From Pontibacter rufus (GTDB lineage: Bacteria > Bacteroidota > Bacteroidia > Cytophagales > Hymenobacteraceae): a stretch of DNA of 64,000 bases. Shown here one piece after another: positions 51,627 to 60,261 of this stretch. Both the position numbers and the translations under genes were made by a program. The stretch lies in NCBI RefSeq assembly GCF_015694705.1, contig NZ_JADQDR010000002.1, forward strand, positions 62,001 to 126,000, read 5' to 3'. The notes under the pieces are model-generated. The model saw only the letters and a list, made by a program, of their open reading frames with translations, made no database searches and was not told the origin of the DNA. Within the stretch, counting starts at the first letter, position 1, and every line of letters begins with the position of its first letter.

Positions 51627-53018
51627 ATGGCTAACTGGCACCGCACCTTTGCAGCATTTTGTTTTTTGCTGATATTGTTGTCAGCAGGCAGCACAGCTTT
51701 GTGTCAGGAGAAAAAGCCGCCTAAAACGCGTATCCTTTTTCTGCTGGATGCTTCGGGCAGCATGCTGGCCAAGTGGGAAGACAGCGACCGCATGGAAGTA
51801 GCCAAAAACTTGCTGGCCCACCTGGTCGATTCGCTGCAGGGCTACGAAAATGTGGAAGTTGCCCTGCGCGTGTATGGCCATCAGTTCGGCCGTGAGCGCA
51901 ACGACTGCAAGGACACCAAGCTGGAAGTGCCTTTTGCTGCCCGTAATGCGGAGGTGATTAAAAAGAAGCTGCAGCAGATAGTACCGCGGGGTAACACGCC
52001 CATTACCTACTCGCTGGAGCAGGCGGCAGGCGATTTCCCGGCGGATAAGTCCAGGAATGTGGTTATCCTGATTACGGATGGATTGGAATCCTGCAACGGC
52101 GATCCTTGTGCCATGTCGCTGGCGCTGCAGAAAAAGCATATCTTTCTGCGGCCCTTTGTGATTGGCATTGGCATAGAGCCGGAATTTGAAAAGCAACTAA
52201 GCTGCATCGGGCAGTATTTTAACGCCGCCGACGTGCAGACTTTTGAGAACGTGCTGACTGAGATTGTAACGCAGGCCCTGAGCCAGACAACGGTGCGCGT
52301 GGAATTGCTGGACGAACAGGGAAAGCCCGTGGAAACGAACGTGAACATGACTTTCCTGAATGCGCTAAACGGGCAGCCGGAGTATAATTATGTACATTAC
52401 CTGGACAGCAAAGGCACACCCGATATGCTGGAAGTGGACGCACTGCTCCCTTATGACCTGGTGGTGAACACCACGCCGCCCGTAGTGGAGCGGAATCTTG
52501 CCATTGAGCCCGGAAAGCCGAACGTTATCCGGGTAAAAGCGCCGCAGGGCACGCTGTACCTGCGCCAGAGCGGCCCCTCGCCTTACGGGCAGCTGGCGGC
52601 AATTGTGCGGCAGCACGGCTCTGACCAGACGCTGAACGTGCAGGTGTTTGGCAACAGGCACAAGTACCTGGCAGGTAAGTATGACCTGGAGGTATTGACG
52701 ATGCCGCGCATTTATCTCAAAGATGTGGAAGTGAAGCAGGGACAAACCAGCGACATTAGCATACCGCCGCCCGGCCAGCTGGCCATACCTACGCAGGTGC
52801 AGGGCTACGGCAGTATTTATAGTTTAGACGAAAGTGGCAAACAGGTATGGGTATGCAACCTGCCGGAAGACAACAGCAAAATAACCCTGGCGCTGCAACC
52901 GGGCAGGTATAAATTCGTTTACCGCACCAAATCTGCCCAGGGCAGCAAGTTTACCGATGTGCAGGATTTCACCATCAGATCGGGTGCCACCACAACCGTA
53001 AAAATTTTTAACAGATAA
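51627..53018 (+). CDS. Secreted von Willebrand factor A protein
   Basis: 463 residues: signal peptide (HRTFAAFCFLLILLSAGSTALCQ), then a vWA domain with the metal-ion-dependent adhesion site DASGSM (residues about 40-45), the Thr and the later ITDGLESCNGDP loop that completes it. After residue 220 several beta-sandwich modules follow. Members bind proteins with a divalent metal. It sits between the two transketolase subunits with 70-bp spacers on each side, on the same strand. Why it is there is not known. Confidence 0.87.
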   Translation: MANWHRTFAAFCFLLILLSAGSTALCQEKKPPKTRILFLLDASGSMLAKWEDSDRMEVAKNLLAHLVDSLQGYENVEVALRVYGHQFGRERNDCKDTKLEVPFAARNAEVIKKKLQQIVPRGNTPITYSLEQAAGDFPADKSRNVVILITDGLESCNGDPCAMSLALQKKHIFLRPFVIGIGIEPEFEKQLSCIGQYFNAADVQTFENVLTEIVTQALSQTTVRVELLDEQGKPVETNVNMTFLNALNGQPEYNYVHYLDSKGTPDMLEVDALLPYDLVVNTTPPVVERNLAIEPGKPNVIRVKAPQGTLYLRQSGPSPYGQLAAIVRQHGSDQTLNVQVFGNRHKYLAGKYDLEVLTMPRIYLKDVEVKQGQTSDISIPPPGQLAIPTQVQGYGSIYSLDESGKQVWVCNLPEDNSKITLALQPGRYKFVYRTKSAQGSKFTDVQDFTIRSGATTTVKIFNR

Positions 53019-53087
53019 ATTTTAAAATTACGAATTTCAAAATTCGCAATTCATACCAAACAGCCTTTTAAGAGAAAAATTATACAT

Positions 53088-54041
53088 ATGAAAGATTTCC
53101 CTTACTCAGAATCGAAAGACACCCGTTCCGGCTTTGGTGCCGGCTTAGCGGAACTTGGCCGCAATAACCCCAATGTTGTAGCGCTTTGCGCCGACCTGAC
53201 GGGTTCGCTAAAAATGGACGCCTTTAAAAAGGAATTTCCTGAGCGATTTTACCAGGTTGGTATTGCAGAGGCAAACATGATTGGCCTGGCGGCCGGTATG
53301 ACCATCGGCGGTAAGATTCCGTATACCGGCACCTTTGCCAATTTCTCCACGGGACGTGTTTACGATCAGATCCGCCAGTCAGTAGCTTATTCCGGTAAAA
53401 ACGTGAAAATATGTGCCTCGCATGCCGGCCTCACGCTGGGCGAAGACGGCGCCACGCACCAGATACTGGAAGATCTGGGCATGATGAAAATGCTGCCGCA
53501 CATGACCGTAATTAATCCATGCGACTATAACCAGACCAAGGCAGCCACCATTGCCATAGCCAGTTATGAAGGGCCCGTATACCTGCGTTTCGGCCGCCCG
53601 GTGGTGCCTAACTTTACGCCAGCCGATCAGAAATTCGAAATCGGGAAAGCTCTGATGCTGAACGAAGGTACCGACGTAAGTATATTCGCCACCGGCCACC
53701 TGGTATGGAAGGCCATACTTGCCGGACATATCCTGGCCGAGAAAGGCATTTCTGCTGAAATCATCAACATTCATACTATCAAGCCCCTTGATGAGGCTGC
53801 AATTCTTGCATCGGTGGCAAAAACCGGTTGCGTGGTATCTGCCGAAGAGCACAACCGACTCGGCGGCCTGGGCGACAGCATTGCGCAGGTATTGGTTAAA
53901 AACAAGCCCCTGCCACAGGAGTATGTCGCTGTAAACGATTCTTTCGGCGAAAGCGGCACCCCTGACGAGCTGATGGAAAAGTATGGCCTGAATGAGCAAA
54001 GCATTGTAGCCGCCGCTGAACGCGCCATTTCCCGTAAATAA
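53088..54041 (+). CDS. Transketolase, C-terminal subunit
   Basis: 317 residues: the pyrimidine-binding and C-terminal domains of transketolase. Marks are SGFGAGLAELGRNNPNVVALCADLTGS, FYQVGIAEANMIGLAAGMTIGGKIPYTGTFANFSTGR with its cofactor Glu, SHAGLTLGEDGATHQ and YLRFGRPVVPNF. It pairs with the N-terminal subunit gene 1.5 kb upstream to form the active enzyme. Length is normal for the split form. Confidence 0.93.
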   Translation: MKDFPYSESKDTRSGFGAGLAELGRNNPNVVALCADLTGSLKMDAFKKEFPERFYQVGIAEANMIGLAAGMTIGGKIPYTGTFANFSTGRVYDQIRQSVAYSGKNVKICASHAGLTLGEDGATHQILEDLGMMKMLPHMTVINPCDYNQTKAATIAIASYEGPVYLRFGRPVVPNFTPADQKFEIGKALMLNEGTDVSIFATGHLVWKAILAGHILAEKGISAEIINIHTIKPLDEAAILASVAKTGCVVSAEEHNRLGGLGDSIAQVLVKNKPLPQEYVAVNDSFGESGTPDELMEKYGLNEQSIVAAAERAISRK

Positions 54042-54125
54042 TTATTCGTTGTTTGTTGTTCGTTACTCGTTAGCCGGAGAGCGAATCATTCCGATCAACG
54101 AGTAACGATCAACGAATAACACCTC
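54042..54125. repeat. Palindromic spacer of CGTTACTCGTT words
   Basis: TTATTCGTTG (54042-54051) pairs with CAACGAATAA (54110-54119), and CGTTACTCGTT (54061-54071) with AACGAGTAACG (54097-54107): 21 pairs with an asymmetric internal loop. The hairpin ends 6 bases before the next gene, so it could mask that gene's start. Confidence 0.75.
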
Positions 54126-54665
54126 TTGGAAGATAAAGAGCTTTTAGAAAAATTCGCCCAGCCCGAAAGCCGCAATCTGGCTTTCAACCAGCTTGTCCGG
54201 AAGTACCAGCAGCAAGTATACTGGCATGTCCGCAAGATGGTGATCGACCATGATGATGCCGACGACCTGACCCAGGAGGTGTTCATCAAAGTATGGAAGA
54301 ACCTGGAAAACTTCCGCCAGGACGCACAGCTTTATACCTGGATTTACCGCATTGCCACCAACGAGTGCCTCACCTTTCTTTCCAGTAAAAGAAGAAAATT
54401 TTTCCTCCCTATCAACGATGTTACCGCCGAACTGCTGGAGAAAGTGGAAGCATCGCCGGAGCTGGCCGGAGACGAAATACAGCTGAAACTGCAAAAGGCC
54501 ATCCTGCGTCTCCCCGACAAACAGCGCCTGGTATTTAACATGAAATATTTTGATGAAATGAAGTATGAGGAGATGTCCGAGATACTGGGCACCTCTGTAG
54601 GCGCTTTAAAGGCATCTTATCACATTGCCGTGAAAAAGATTGAGGAATACATACAACAGGATTAA
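54126..54665 (+). CDS. ECF-type RNA polymerase sigma factor
   Basis: 179 residues with region 2 (FNQLVRKYQQQVYWHVRKMVIDHDDADDLTQEVFIKVWKNL; the DDADDLTQEVFIKVW core binds RNA polymerase and the -10 element) and region 4 (AILRLPDKQRLVFNMKYFDEMKYEEMSEILGTSVGALKASYHIAVKKIEEYI). The start is TTG, six bases after a strong hairpin. It is followed by a single-membrane-helix protein that could be its anti-sigma factor and by a Spy-like periplasmic protein. Confidence 0.92.
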   Translation: MEDKELLEKFAQPESRNLAFNQLVRKYQQQVYWHVRKMVIDHDDADDLTQEVFIKVWKNLENFRQDAQLYTWIYRIATNECLTFLSSKRRKFFLPINDVTAELLEKVEASPELAGDEIQLKLQKAILRLPDKQRLVFNMKYFDEMKYEEMSEILGTSVGALKASYHIAVKKIEEYIQQD

Positions 54666-54700
54666 ACTATTGCCACTCAATTACATCTAACAGGCAGAAT

Positions 54701-55147
54701 ATGACAGAGATGAGGAAGGACTTTAAACTGAGTGATGTACCGAAGCGCAACATGTACCAGGTGCCGGAAAACTATTTCGAACGCCTGCCCACGCGCATTA
54801 TGGCACGCACGGCTGCTGCCGAAGCGCCGCAGCCGGCCTGGCAGCAAAGCCTGTGGCGTCCGCTGCGGCTGGCTTTAGCGCCGCTGGTCCTGCTGCTGGT
54901 TTTTGCAGGTGTATATTATTTCAATATTTCGAGAAGCCCGGAGCCGGCAACCACTGATTTTGCCGCACTGGCCGAAGCAGAGATAGTAGATTACCTGACC
55001 AGCAACGACGCGCAACTGGAAACAGCTGACTTTGCAGATCTAACTTCTTTGTCGGGGCAGGAATTAACGGCAGACTTTTTGAATGTAAGTCAGAGAGCGG
55101 CTGAAGAAGAGCTTGAATATCACCCTATTGAAGACGAGAATTTTTAA
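54701..55147 (+). CDS. Membrane protein, possible anti-sigma factor
   Basis: 148 residues: N-terminal cytoplasmic segment (VPKRNMYQVPENYFERLPTRI), one membrane helix near residues 60-78 (LALAPLVLLLVFAGVYYF) and an acidic periplasmic tail. The VPENYFExLPxRI segment occurs in Bacteroidota proteins that follow ECF sigma genes. Anti-sigma function is inferred from position and topology; no known anti-sigma domain is visible. Its end is 7 bases from the next start. Confidence 0.68.
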   Translation: MTEMRKDFKLSDVPKRNMYQVPENYFERLPTRIMARTAAAEAPQPAWQQSLWRPLRLALAPLVLLLVFAGVYYFNISRSPEPATTDFAALAEAEIVDYLTSNDAQLETADFADLTSLSGQELTADFLNVSQRAAEEELEYHPIEDENF

Positions 55148-55154
55148 AACACCC

Positions 55155-55604
55155 ATGAAACAAACTACCATACTACTGCTGCTTGCCCTTTTCACCTTTA
55201 CTGGCACAGCAGCCTTTGCGCAGGCAGATAAACACAAAGAGCGGCAGGAAAAAATAGAAGCTGCTAAAACAGCCTTCCTGACAGATAAAATGGGCCTTTC
55301 GCCGGAACAATCGCAAAAATTCTGGCCTCTTTACAACGAATACGAAGCCAGGCGCCATGATCTTTATACTTCCTCCAACTCTTTAAAAAGAGTATCGCTG
55401 AACGAGATGAGCGAACAGGAGATCAAGACGCTCATCAACAACAGATTTGAAAGGGACCAGAAAGTACTTAACCTGGAAAAAGAATATGCGGCAAAGTTTC
55501 AGCGCGTGATATCGACACGGCAGCTGGCCCAGCTTTACCGCGCCGAACACGAATTTACGAAGCTGCTCCTCAGGCGCCTCGACGGCAAACACGCGCAGCA
55601 ATGA
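55155..55604 (+). CDS. Spy/CpxP-like periplasmic protein
   Basis: 149 residues with a signal peptide (KQTTILLLLALFTFTGTAAFAQ) and a helical mature part rich in charged residues. GLSPEQSQKFWPLYNEYEARR is a Spy/LTXXQ-like or Bacteroidota Spy-like motif, and the later helices carry NRFERDQKVLNLEKEYAAKFQRVIS. Spy-type proteins are periplasmic chaperones or stress sensors. It closes a sigma/anti-sigma/Spy-like operon and is followed by a terminator, suggesting a cell-envelope stress unit. Confidence 0.75.
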   Translation: MKQTTILLLLALFTFTGTAAFAQADKHKERQEKIEAAKTAFLTDKMGLSPEQSQKFWPLYNEYEARRHDLYTSSNSLKRVSLNEMSEQEIKTLINNRFERDQKVLNLEKEYAAKFQRVISTRQLAQLYRAEHEFTKLLLRRLDGKHAQQ

Positions 55605-55632
55605 CCTTTGGCTAAAAGTTGTTTAATGAATG

Positions 55633-55665
55633 GCCCTGCCGCTTTGCGGCAGGGCTTTCTTTTTG
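55633..55665 (+). terminator. Rho-independent terminator
   Basis: GCCCTGCCGC-TTT-GCGGCAGGGC is followed by TTTCTTTTTG after the Spy-like gene. Confidence 0.88.
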
Positions 55666-55681
55666 TAGCTTCTTGGGCCGG

Positions 55682-57490
55682 CTATACTTTCTTTTGCGCG
55701 GAAATCCATTCGTTCACCCGTTGCTCCAGCACTTCCAGCGGCATTACGCCTCCTTTTAATATCTCATCATGAAAAGCGCTTAGTTTAAACTTGGCCCCCA
55801 GTTCCTGCTGTGCTTTTTGTCGCAGCTCTTTTATCTTCAGTTCGCCAATTTTGTAAGAAAGCGCCTGGCCCGGAATAGCCATGTAGCGTTCTATTTCTGC
55901 AGTGGCGTCTGCTTCACTGGTCAGTTCATTCTCCAGCGAATACTGAATGGCCTGCTCGCGCGTCCAGCCTTTGGCGTGCATGCCCACATCTACCACCAAC
56001 CGGATAGCACGGTGCATTTCATCGCTCAGGCGGCCAAAGTATTGATAAGGATCTGTGTACAGGCCAAGTTCTTTGCCAAGGCTCTCAGAATACAAAGCCC
56101 AGCCTTCGCCAAAAGCTCCATACCAGGCATATTGCCTGAACTTCGGCAAGCCTTCCTGCTCCTGCTGAATAGATATCTGGTAGTGATGGCCCGGAATTGC
56201 TTCGTGCAGAAACAGCGACTCCATCCCCACCATGTTATACTTGGCAGCATCCAGGATAGGCACATAGAAAATACCAGGACGCGACCCATCGGGTGCAGGC
56301 GGGTTATACTCTGCACTGGCCGATGCAGCCCGGAAAGCCTCCGTTTGCCTGATCTCGAACTTAGACTTTGGCTGTATACCAAATAATTTGTCGAGTTGCG
56401 GCTGCTCACGGGTATGAATGGCTTCGAAAGCAGCCAGCACATCTTCCGGCTTCTTGAAGGGCGTGAATTTCGGATCTGTTTTTACATACTGAAAGAAAGC
56501 TTTCAGATCTCCCTTAAAACCAACCTGCTCTTTTACCTGCTCCATCTCACCACGGATACGGGCCACCTCCTTCTGCCCGATCTCAAAAATCTGATCCGGC
56601 GTCATGTTCGTGGTTGTCCAGTAGCGCACCAGGTACCGGTACGTCGAATCTCCGCCTGGTACACCACTGATGCCGGAAGTGCTGCGGCTCTTGGGCAGGT
56701 ACTCGTTCTGCATAAAATCATACAGCTTACGATACGTCGGGATTACCTGTTCTTTTATAGCTTTGGCATAGGCCTGCGTAATGGTATCGCGCTGGGCTGC
56801 AGTAAAGTCTTCGGGCATGTTTTTGATAGGGTCCCAGAAAATAGTCTGCTTCGGATCGTCTACCACCATGGCCCGCAGCTGCGGCAGCACCTTTAAGGTA
56901 AGCATGCGCGGCAGCACCACGCCTACGGCCATACCCCGGCGCATGTTGGCAATGGCCGTGTCGCCCCACACCTGAAAAGCCTGAACACGACCCAGAAAAT
57001 CGTTGTAATCCTCGGGCGTTTTAAAAGGCTGGTTGCCGGCGCCTGAGCCTAACTGGGCCATCGTAATAGGCAAGCCCCAGAACTGGTTCAGCGGCATAAG
57101 CTCGGTGGGCTGGTCGAGTCCCTCCAGCGCCATCTGCATTTCATACTTAAAAATATCGTAGCTGGTGCGCTGCTGCTCGTTCAGCTTGTCGCGGTCTACC
57201 TTGTTTATCTGCTCCAGGTACTTCTGGTAAAATGCCCGCACCTGTTCCTTATACTCCTGGCTGATATCGTTAGGCAACTGGTCGTTGTAGCGTTTGTCGG
57301 CAATGGCGGTTGCCTCTAACGGAAACAGTTTCAGCCGGTCTTCATAATAATTACTGAAGATCTGGTCAATGTTCTGTGCTTCCTGCATGGTTTCGGTGTC
57401 AGCATTTTTTTCGTTAGAATTGGTGCAGCCTATGGTGCCCGAACCGGCCAAAGCCATGGCAGCATACAAGGCGAAAGGGTATTTTCTCAT
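55682..57490 (-). CDS. DUF885-family zinc peptidase-like lipoprotein
   Basis: 602 residues with a lipobox Cys near residue 22 (GSGTIGC) and the DUF885 domain. Helical start around FSNYYEDRLKLFPLEATAIADKRYNDQLPNDIS, PITMAQLGSGAGNQPFKTPEDYNDFLGR, then the zinc motif LFLHEAIPGHHYQI (H-E-x-x-x-x-H-type) and WALYSESLGKELGLY with another metal ligand. These proteins are predicted secreted metallopeptidases or amidohydrolases; no substrate is known. Start set at MRKYPFALY, which gives the lipoprotein leader. Confidence 0.9.
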   Translation of the reverse strand: MRKYPFALYAAMALAGSGTIGCTNSNEKNADTETMQEAQNIDQIFSNYYEDRLKLFPLEATAIADKRYNDQLPNDISQEYKEQVRAFYQKYLEQINKVDRDKLNEQQRTSYDIFKYEMQMALEGLDQPTELMPLNQFWGLPITMAQLGSGAGNQPFKTPEDYNDFLGRVQAFQVWGDTAIANMRRGMAVGVVLPRMLTLKVLPQLRAMVVDDPKQTIFWDPIKNMPEDFTAAQRDTITQAYAKAIKEQVIPTYRKLYDFMQNEYLPKSRSTSGISGVPGGDSTYRYLVRYWTTTNMTPDQIFEIGQKEVARIRGEMEQVKEQVGFKGDLKAFFQYVKTDPKFTPFKKPEDVLAAFEAIHTREQPQLDKLFGIQPKSKFEIRQTEAFRAASASAEYNPPAPDGSRPGIFYVPILDAAKYNMVGMESLFLHEAIPGHHYQISIQQEQEGLPKFRQYAWYGAFGEGWALYSESLGKELGLYTDPYQYFGRLSDEMHRAIRLVVDVGMHAKGWTREQAIQYSLENELTSEADATAEIERYMAIPGQALSYKIGELKIKELRQKAQQELGAKFKLSAFHDEILKGGVMPLEVLEQRVNEWISAQKKV

Positions 57491-57803
57491 AGATAATACG
57501 ACGTTGTTTACAGTGCTCAAAGTATGAATTATATTTTGAAACTTATACAAGGCCGGCTGCCCAGGTAAAAGGCTTTCCCTGAACCGCCTTCGCATGTAGC
57601 TAAAGCATCATATTCGTCCTTGTCATGTGTCTTCTAGTCAGGAGTATCGGTAAAAACACCAACAATGGCTATAAACCCAGGCAAGGTACCGTTTTATACT
57701 TACTGCTGAAGTATAGGATGTTCCCGCGGCAAGCTAATATCCTATACTTGCCGGGGCTTTCTTCCTTAAACCTTTGTTCTATTATACTTTGCTTTTGGCT
57801 CTT
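57491..57803. other. Gene-free spacer with a TATACTT hairpin
   Basis: AAGTATAGGAT (57709-57719) pairs with ATCCTATACTT (57739-57749) downstream of pepE; another TATACTT lies on each side. No gene is seen. Confidence 0.55.
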
Positions 57804-58523
57804 TCAGACTGCATCCATCAGAAAGTTGATATCATCGCCGGGTTTAAATTCCATCGGCTTTTGGCCCTGTAAAAACACGCGCGCCGGAAGCGGCCCCAGC
57901 AGTGCAATCTTATCGCCGGTGATGCGCAGCATACTTCCCTCCCGCAGGCCCACCACCGGTTGTGTGTTGTGGTTGTGAAACTCCATGATGCGGGTTTCGC
58001 GCGTTTCGCCCATGTGTGTAGAATCCGGATCGGGGTCCTGGTAGTGCGGGTTGATGTTGAAGGGCACCAGTTGCAGGGCATCAAACGTTTTCACGTGCAC
58101 CACTGGCATATCGTTGGTGGTACCGATTGTTTTGCCGGCCACGTTGGTTCCGGCACTGGTGCCCATGTACGGCATGCCTTTGGCTGCGCGCTCCTGCAAC
58201 GGCTTTACCAGGTGATTGGCATAGAGTTGGCGAAGCAGCAGGAAAGTATTGCCGCCGCCTATAAACACTGCTTCGGCCTCGTTTACCGCTTTCAGGGCAT
58301 CGCTGTGCTCCTGCACGCCTGTTACGTTTATACCCCATTTTTCAAAAGCCTCCCGTGCTTTGGAAGTATAATCTTTATGGGAAATGCTGCCGGGGCGGGC
58401 ATAAGGTATAAACAATAGGCTTTTTTTGCCCTGCAACAGTTTCTTTATTTCGTCTTCGGCATGCTCCAGGTAGCCGGTGCCATGCGTAGTAGAGGTGCTG
58501 ATTAAAAGTAGGTTTCTGCTCAT
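57804..58523 (-). CDS. pepE: Dipeptidase E (alpha-aspartyl dipeptidase)
   Basis: 239-residue serine dipeptidase of the S51 family that cleaves Asp-Xaa dipeptides. LLLISTSTTHGTGYLEHA at the start, AVFIGGGNTFLLLRQL, the nucleophile region GMPYMGTSAGTNVAGKTIGTTNDMP with the catalytic Ser, and ALQLVPFNINPHYQDPD with the His are all present. Length matches E. coli PepE. The start codon is inside a 13-bp perfect inverted repeat (58520-58532 with 58541-58553) containing AAGTATG, which would form a hairpin at the 5' end of the mRNA. Confidence 0.93.
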   Translation of the reverse strand: MSRNLLLISTSTTHGTGYLEHAEDEIKKLLQGKKSLLFIPYARPGSISHKDYTSKAREAFEKWGINVTGVQEHSDALKAVNEAEAVFIGGGNTFLLLRQLYANHLVKPLQERAAKGMPYMGTSAGTNVAGKTIGTTNDMPVVHVKTFDALQLVPFNINPHYQDPDPDSTHMGETRETRIMEFHNHNTQPVVGLREGSMLRITGDKIALLGPLPARVFLQGQKPMEFKPGDDINFLMDAV

Positions 58524-58783
58524 ACTTCAAAAGTATAGATTTTTGAAGTATGAGTGGGTGGAATTTTAAGTGAGGGATTTTGAGCTATTACACCAGCGGA
58601 CTTAACTGCGACATAAGGCATGTTGTTATAAGGCTCATGACAAAATATCTGTCGTTTACATCATAATGTTCTGAATATATAGTATATTCGTTAGTTCAGT
58701 TACATATATCCGCCGGATTTGGGAGGGTAGCAGGAGTAGTTCCTGCTATACAGTAGTTGGCAGGAATTTTAAATGATGTCCAT

Positions 58784-58819
58784 TAATTCACTTTGAACTT
58801 GTAATTCACTTTGAACTTG
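58784..58819. repeat. 18-bp tandem repeat at the cassette gene start
   Basis: AATTCACTTTGAACTTG is repeated twice with a period of 18 bp. The second copy contains the likely TTG start of the following gene. Confidence 0.75.
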
Positions 58820-59494
58820 AAAACAAAAATTGATAAAACTACTCTGAATCAAAGGGTACTGTTGGCGTGTATTATTTGCTTAATCTGGATATTATTATAT
58901 AAGTTACTATTTATTGACATTGATAACATATTTCCGAACGCAGACAGAGTTGGAGAAATTACATTTAATTTATTCTGTTCAGTGATTGCATCAGGGATAT
59001 TTTATTATGTTGTAGTGCATTTGGAGAATCGTAGGATAGCTAAAATATTATATCCTTCTATTAATGACAGACTTAAGACTTTTGGTGTTGGTTTATTCTT
59101 TATAAAGAAGGACTTATATCAAAGGAAAGGGCTTGCAATACCTGACAAGATGCCCAAGTTAGAAGACTTTGCACCTATATGCGACAATATAATTTTAACT
59201 ACAAAGCCACCTGAAATAATTGGTAACCCAAGCTTTACACCAAACGACTGGTTTGAATATTTTGAGTATTACTTTCAATCTGATAAATTTCTTTCTAAAC
59301 AGCTATACACACATATTTCATTTCTTACTCCCGACATATTAAAAGAATTAGATGAAATTCAATACAGTAGATTTCAAAGAGCTCTTGATGTCTATAGAAT
59401 AAATAAAAGATATAATGAATTATCTGGTATGTCTGGACCTTTTTGGCTTTATCTAAGTACACTTGATAAATTATCTTCAACAGAACTCAAATAA
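58811..59494 (+). CDS. Hypothetical cassette protein, two membrane helices
   Basis: 227 residues, AT-rich gene, family not recognised. Two hydrophobic helices lie near residues 16-33 (VLLACIICLIWILLYKLLF) and 50-67 (LFCSVIASGIFYYVVVHL). The remainder is soluble and rich in aromatic and charged residues, with W and Y clusters (DWFEYFEYYFQSDKF). The only start candidates are TTG codons, the first inside a tandem repeat. An attC-like site follows the stop by 7 bp, so this is a lone integron cassette away from the main array. Confidence 0.65.
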   Translation: MNLKTKIDKTTLNQRVLLACIICLIWILLYKLLFIDIDNIFPNADRVGEITFNLFCSVIASGIFYYVVVHLENRRIAKILYPSINDRLKTFGVGLFFIKKDLYQRKGLAIPDKMPKLEDFAPICDNIILTTKPPEIIGNPSFTPNDWFEYFEYYFQSDKFLSKQLYTHISFLTPDILKELDEIQYSRFQRALDVYRINKRYNELSGMSGPFWLYLSTLDKLSSTELK

Positions 59495-59501
59495 AAACAA
59501 C

Positions 59502-59567
59502 CGCTAACAAGGTATAAACATCATGCTACGGCCGACGGCCTTGCACGTTGTTTATACCTTGTTAGCA
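59502..59567 (+). other. attC-like site 7
   Basis: R'' box CGCTAAC, R' box GTTAGCA, 18-bp perfect stem GCTAACAAGGTATAAACA/TGTTTATACCTTGTTAGC (59503-59520 with 59549-59566) and the same centre CATGCTACGGCCGACGGCC seen in attC-like site 1. Confidence 0.75.
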
Positions 59568-59760
59568 CACATACTAAATAGATGTCGTTGATAGGTTATC
59601 TAAAAAAATACAACTTAAAAAAAAGGGGGGAAAATGGTAAGGCTAATATCTGTAACATATCCTGAGTCACTTGCAAACTCGTTGAAGCTGGCTGATAGAA
59701 AAAACCGATAGGCATTTAATTGATGGATTACTCTGCTGAATACCAGTATTTGCATCTACG

Positions 59761-60261
59761 TTAATAAACATCTTCTAAGGAATAGTATTGGCTTGTAGGT
59801 CCGTCGTCAACAATCTTTGTAAGATTACTGCCATTTACATCACAAGTATAAATATACATATCTGATGAACTTGTAACACCAAAAACAATTTTTGCTCCGT
59901 CGGGTGTTAATCTTGCCCCATTTGTTATCTTATATCCTTCAGGTAAAAAAATAGGAATTTTATGGTTGTCGCTTCCATCTATATTACATAACCATAGTTC
60001 GTTCCCAGAAGCTATATCTTTACTATATAAAACTAAATTTAATCTCTCATTTTTTTTTGACTTTATAGATAAAGTTCCATCACCTGATATATCAAGCCCA
60101 TCACCTACAATTATTCCACCTAAGGTTGAGGTTGTAGCAGTTGGCAAAGTATAATCTGAGCTTGGTTGAGCAATAGCATCTTCTTTACAACTCATTTGAA
60201 AGACAAGCATCGAAATTGCGAATGTTGTCAGGGCAGCAGAACCCATAAATATTTTTTTCAT
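59761..60261 (-). CDS. Lipoprotein with tail-fibre-like and PD40-like segments
   Basis: 166 residues: leader with lipobox-like VFQMSC near residue 25, then YTLPTATTSTLGGIIVGDGLDISGDGTLSI, a pattern of phage tail-fibre and adhesin repeats. Last comes LWLCNIDGSDNHKIPIF, TPDGAKIVFGVTSSSDMYIYTCDVNGSNLTKIV, two blades of a PD40/TolB-like beta propeller. The propeller needs at least five or six blades, so the protein is probably a truncated remnant; the sequence past its stop has scattered protein-like words in other frames. AT-rich and likely acquired. Confidence 0.6.
   Translation of the reverse strand: MKKIFMGSAALTTFAISMLVFQMSCKEDAIAQPSSDYTLPTATTSTLGGIIVGDGLDISGDGTLSIKSKKNERLNLVLYSKDIASGNELWLCNIDGSDNHKIPIFLPEGYKITNGARLTPDGAKIVFGVTSSSDMYIYTCDVNGSNLTKIVDDGPTSQYYSLEDVY

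Noticed and set aside
58600..58640. Half-site-like CATAAGGCATGTTGTTATAAGG before the lone cassette gene
   Set aside because: It recalls the distal half of an attC but has no matching left arm, so I did not call it a site.
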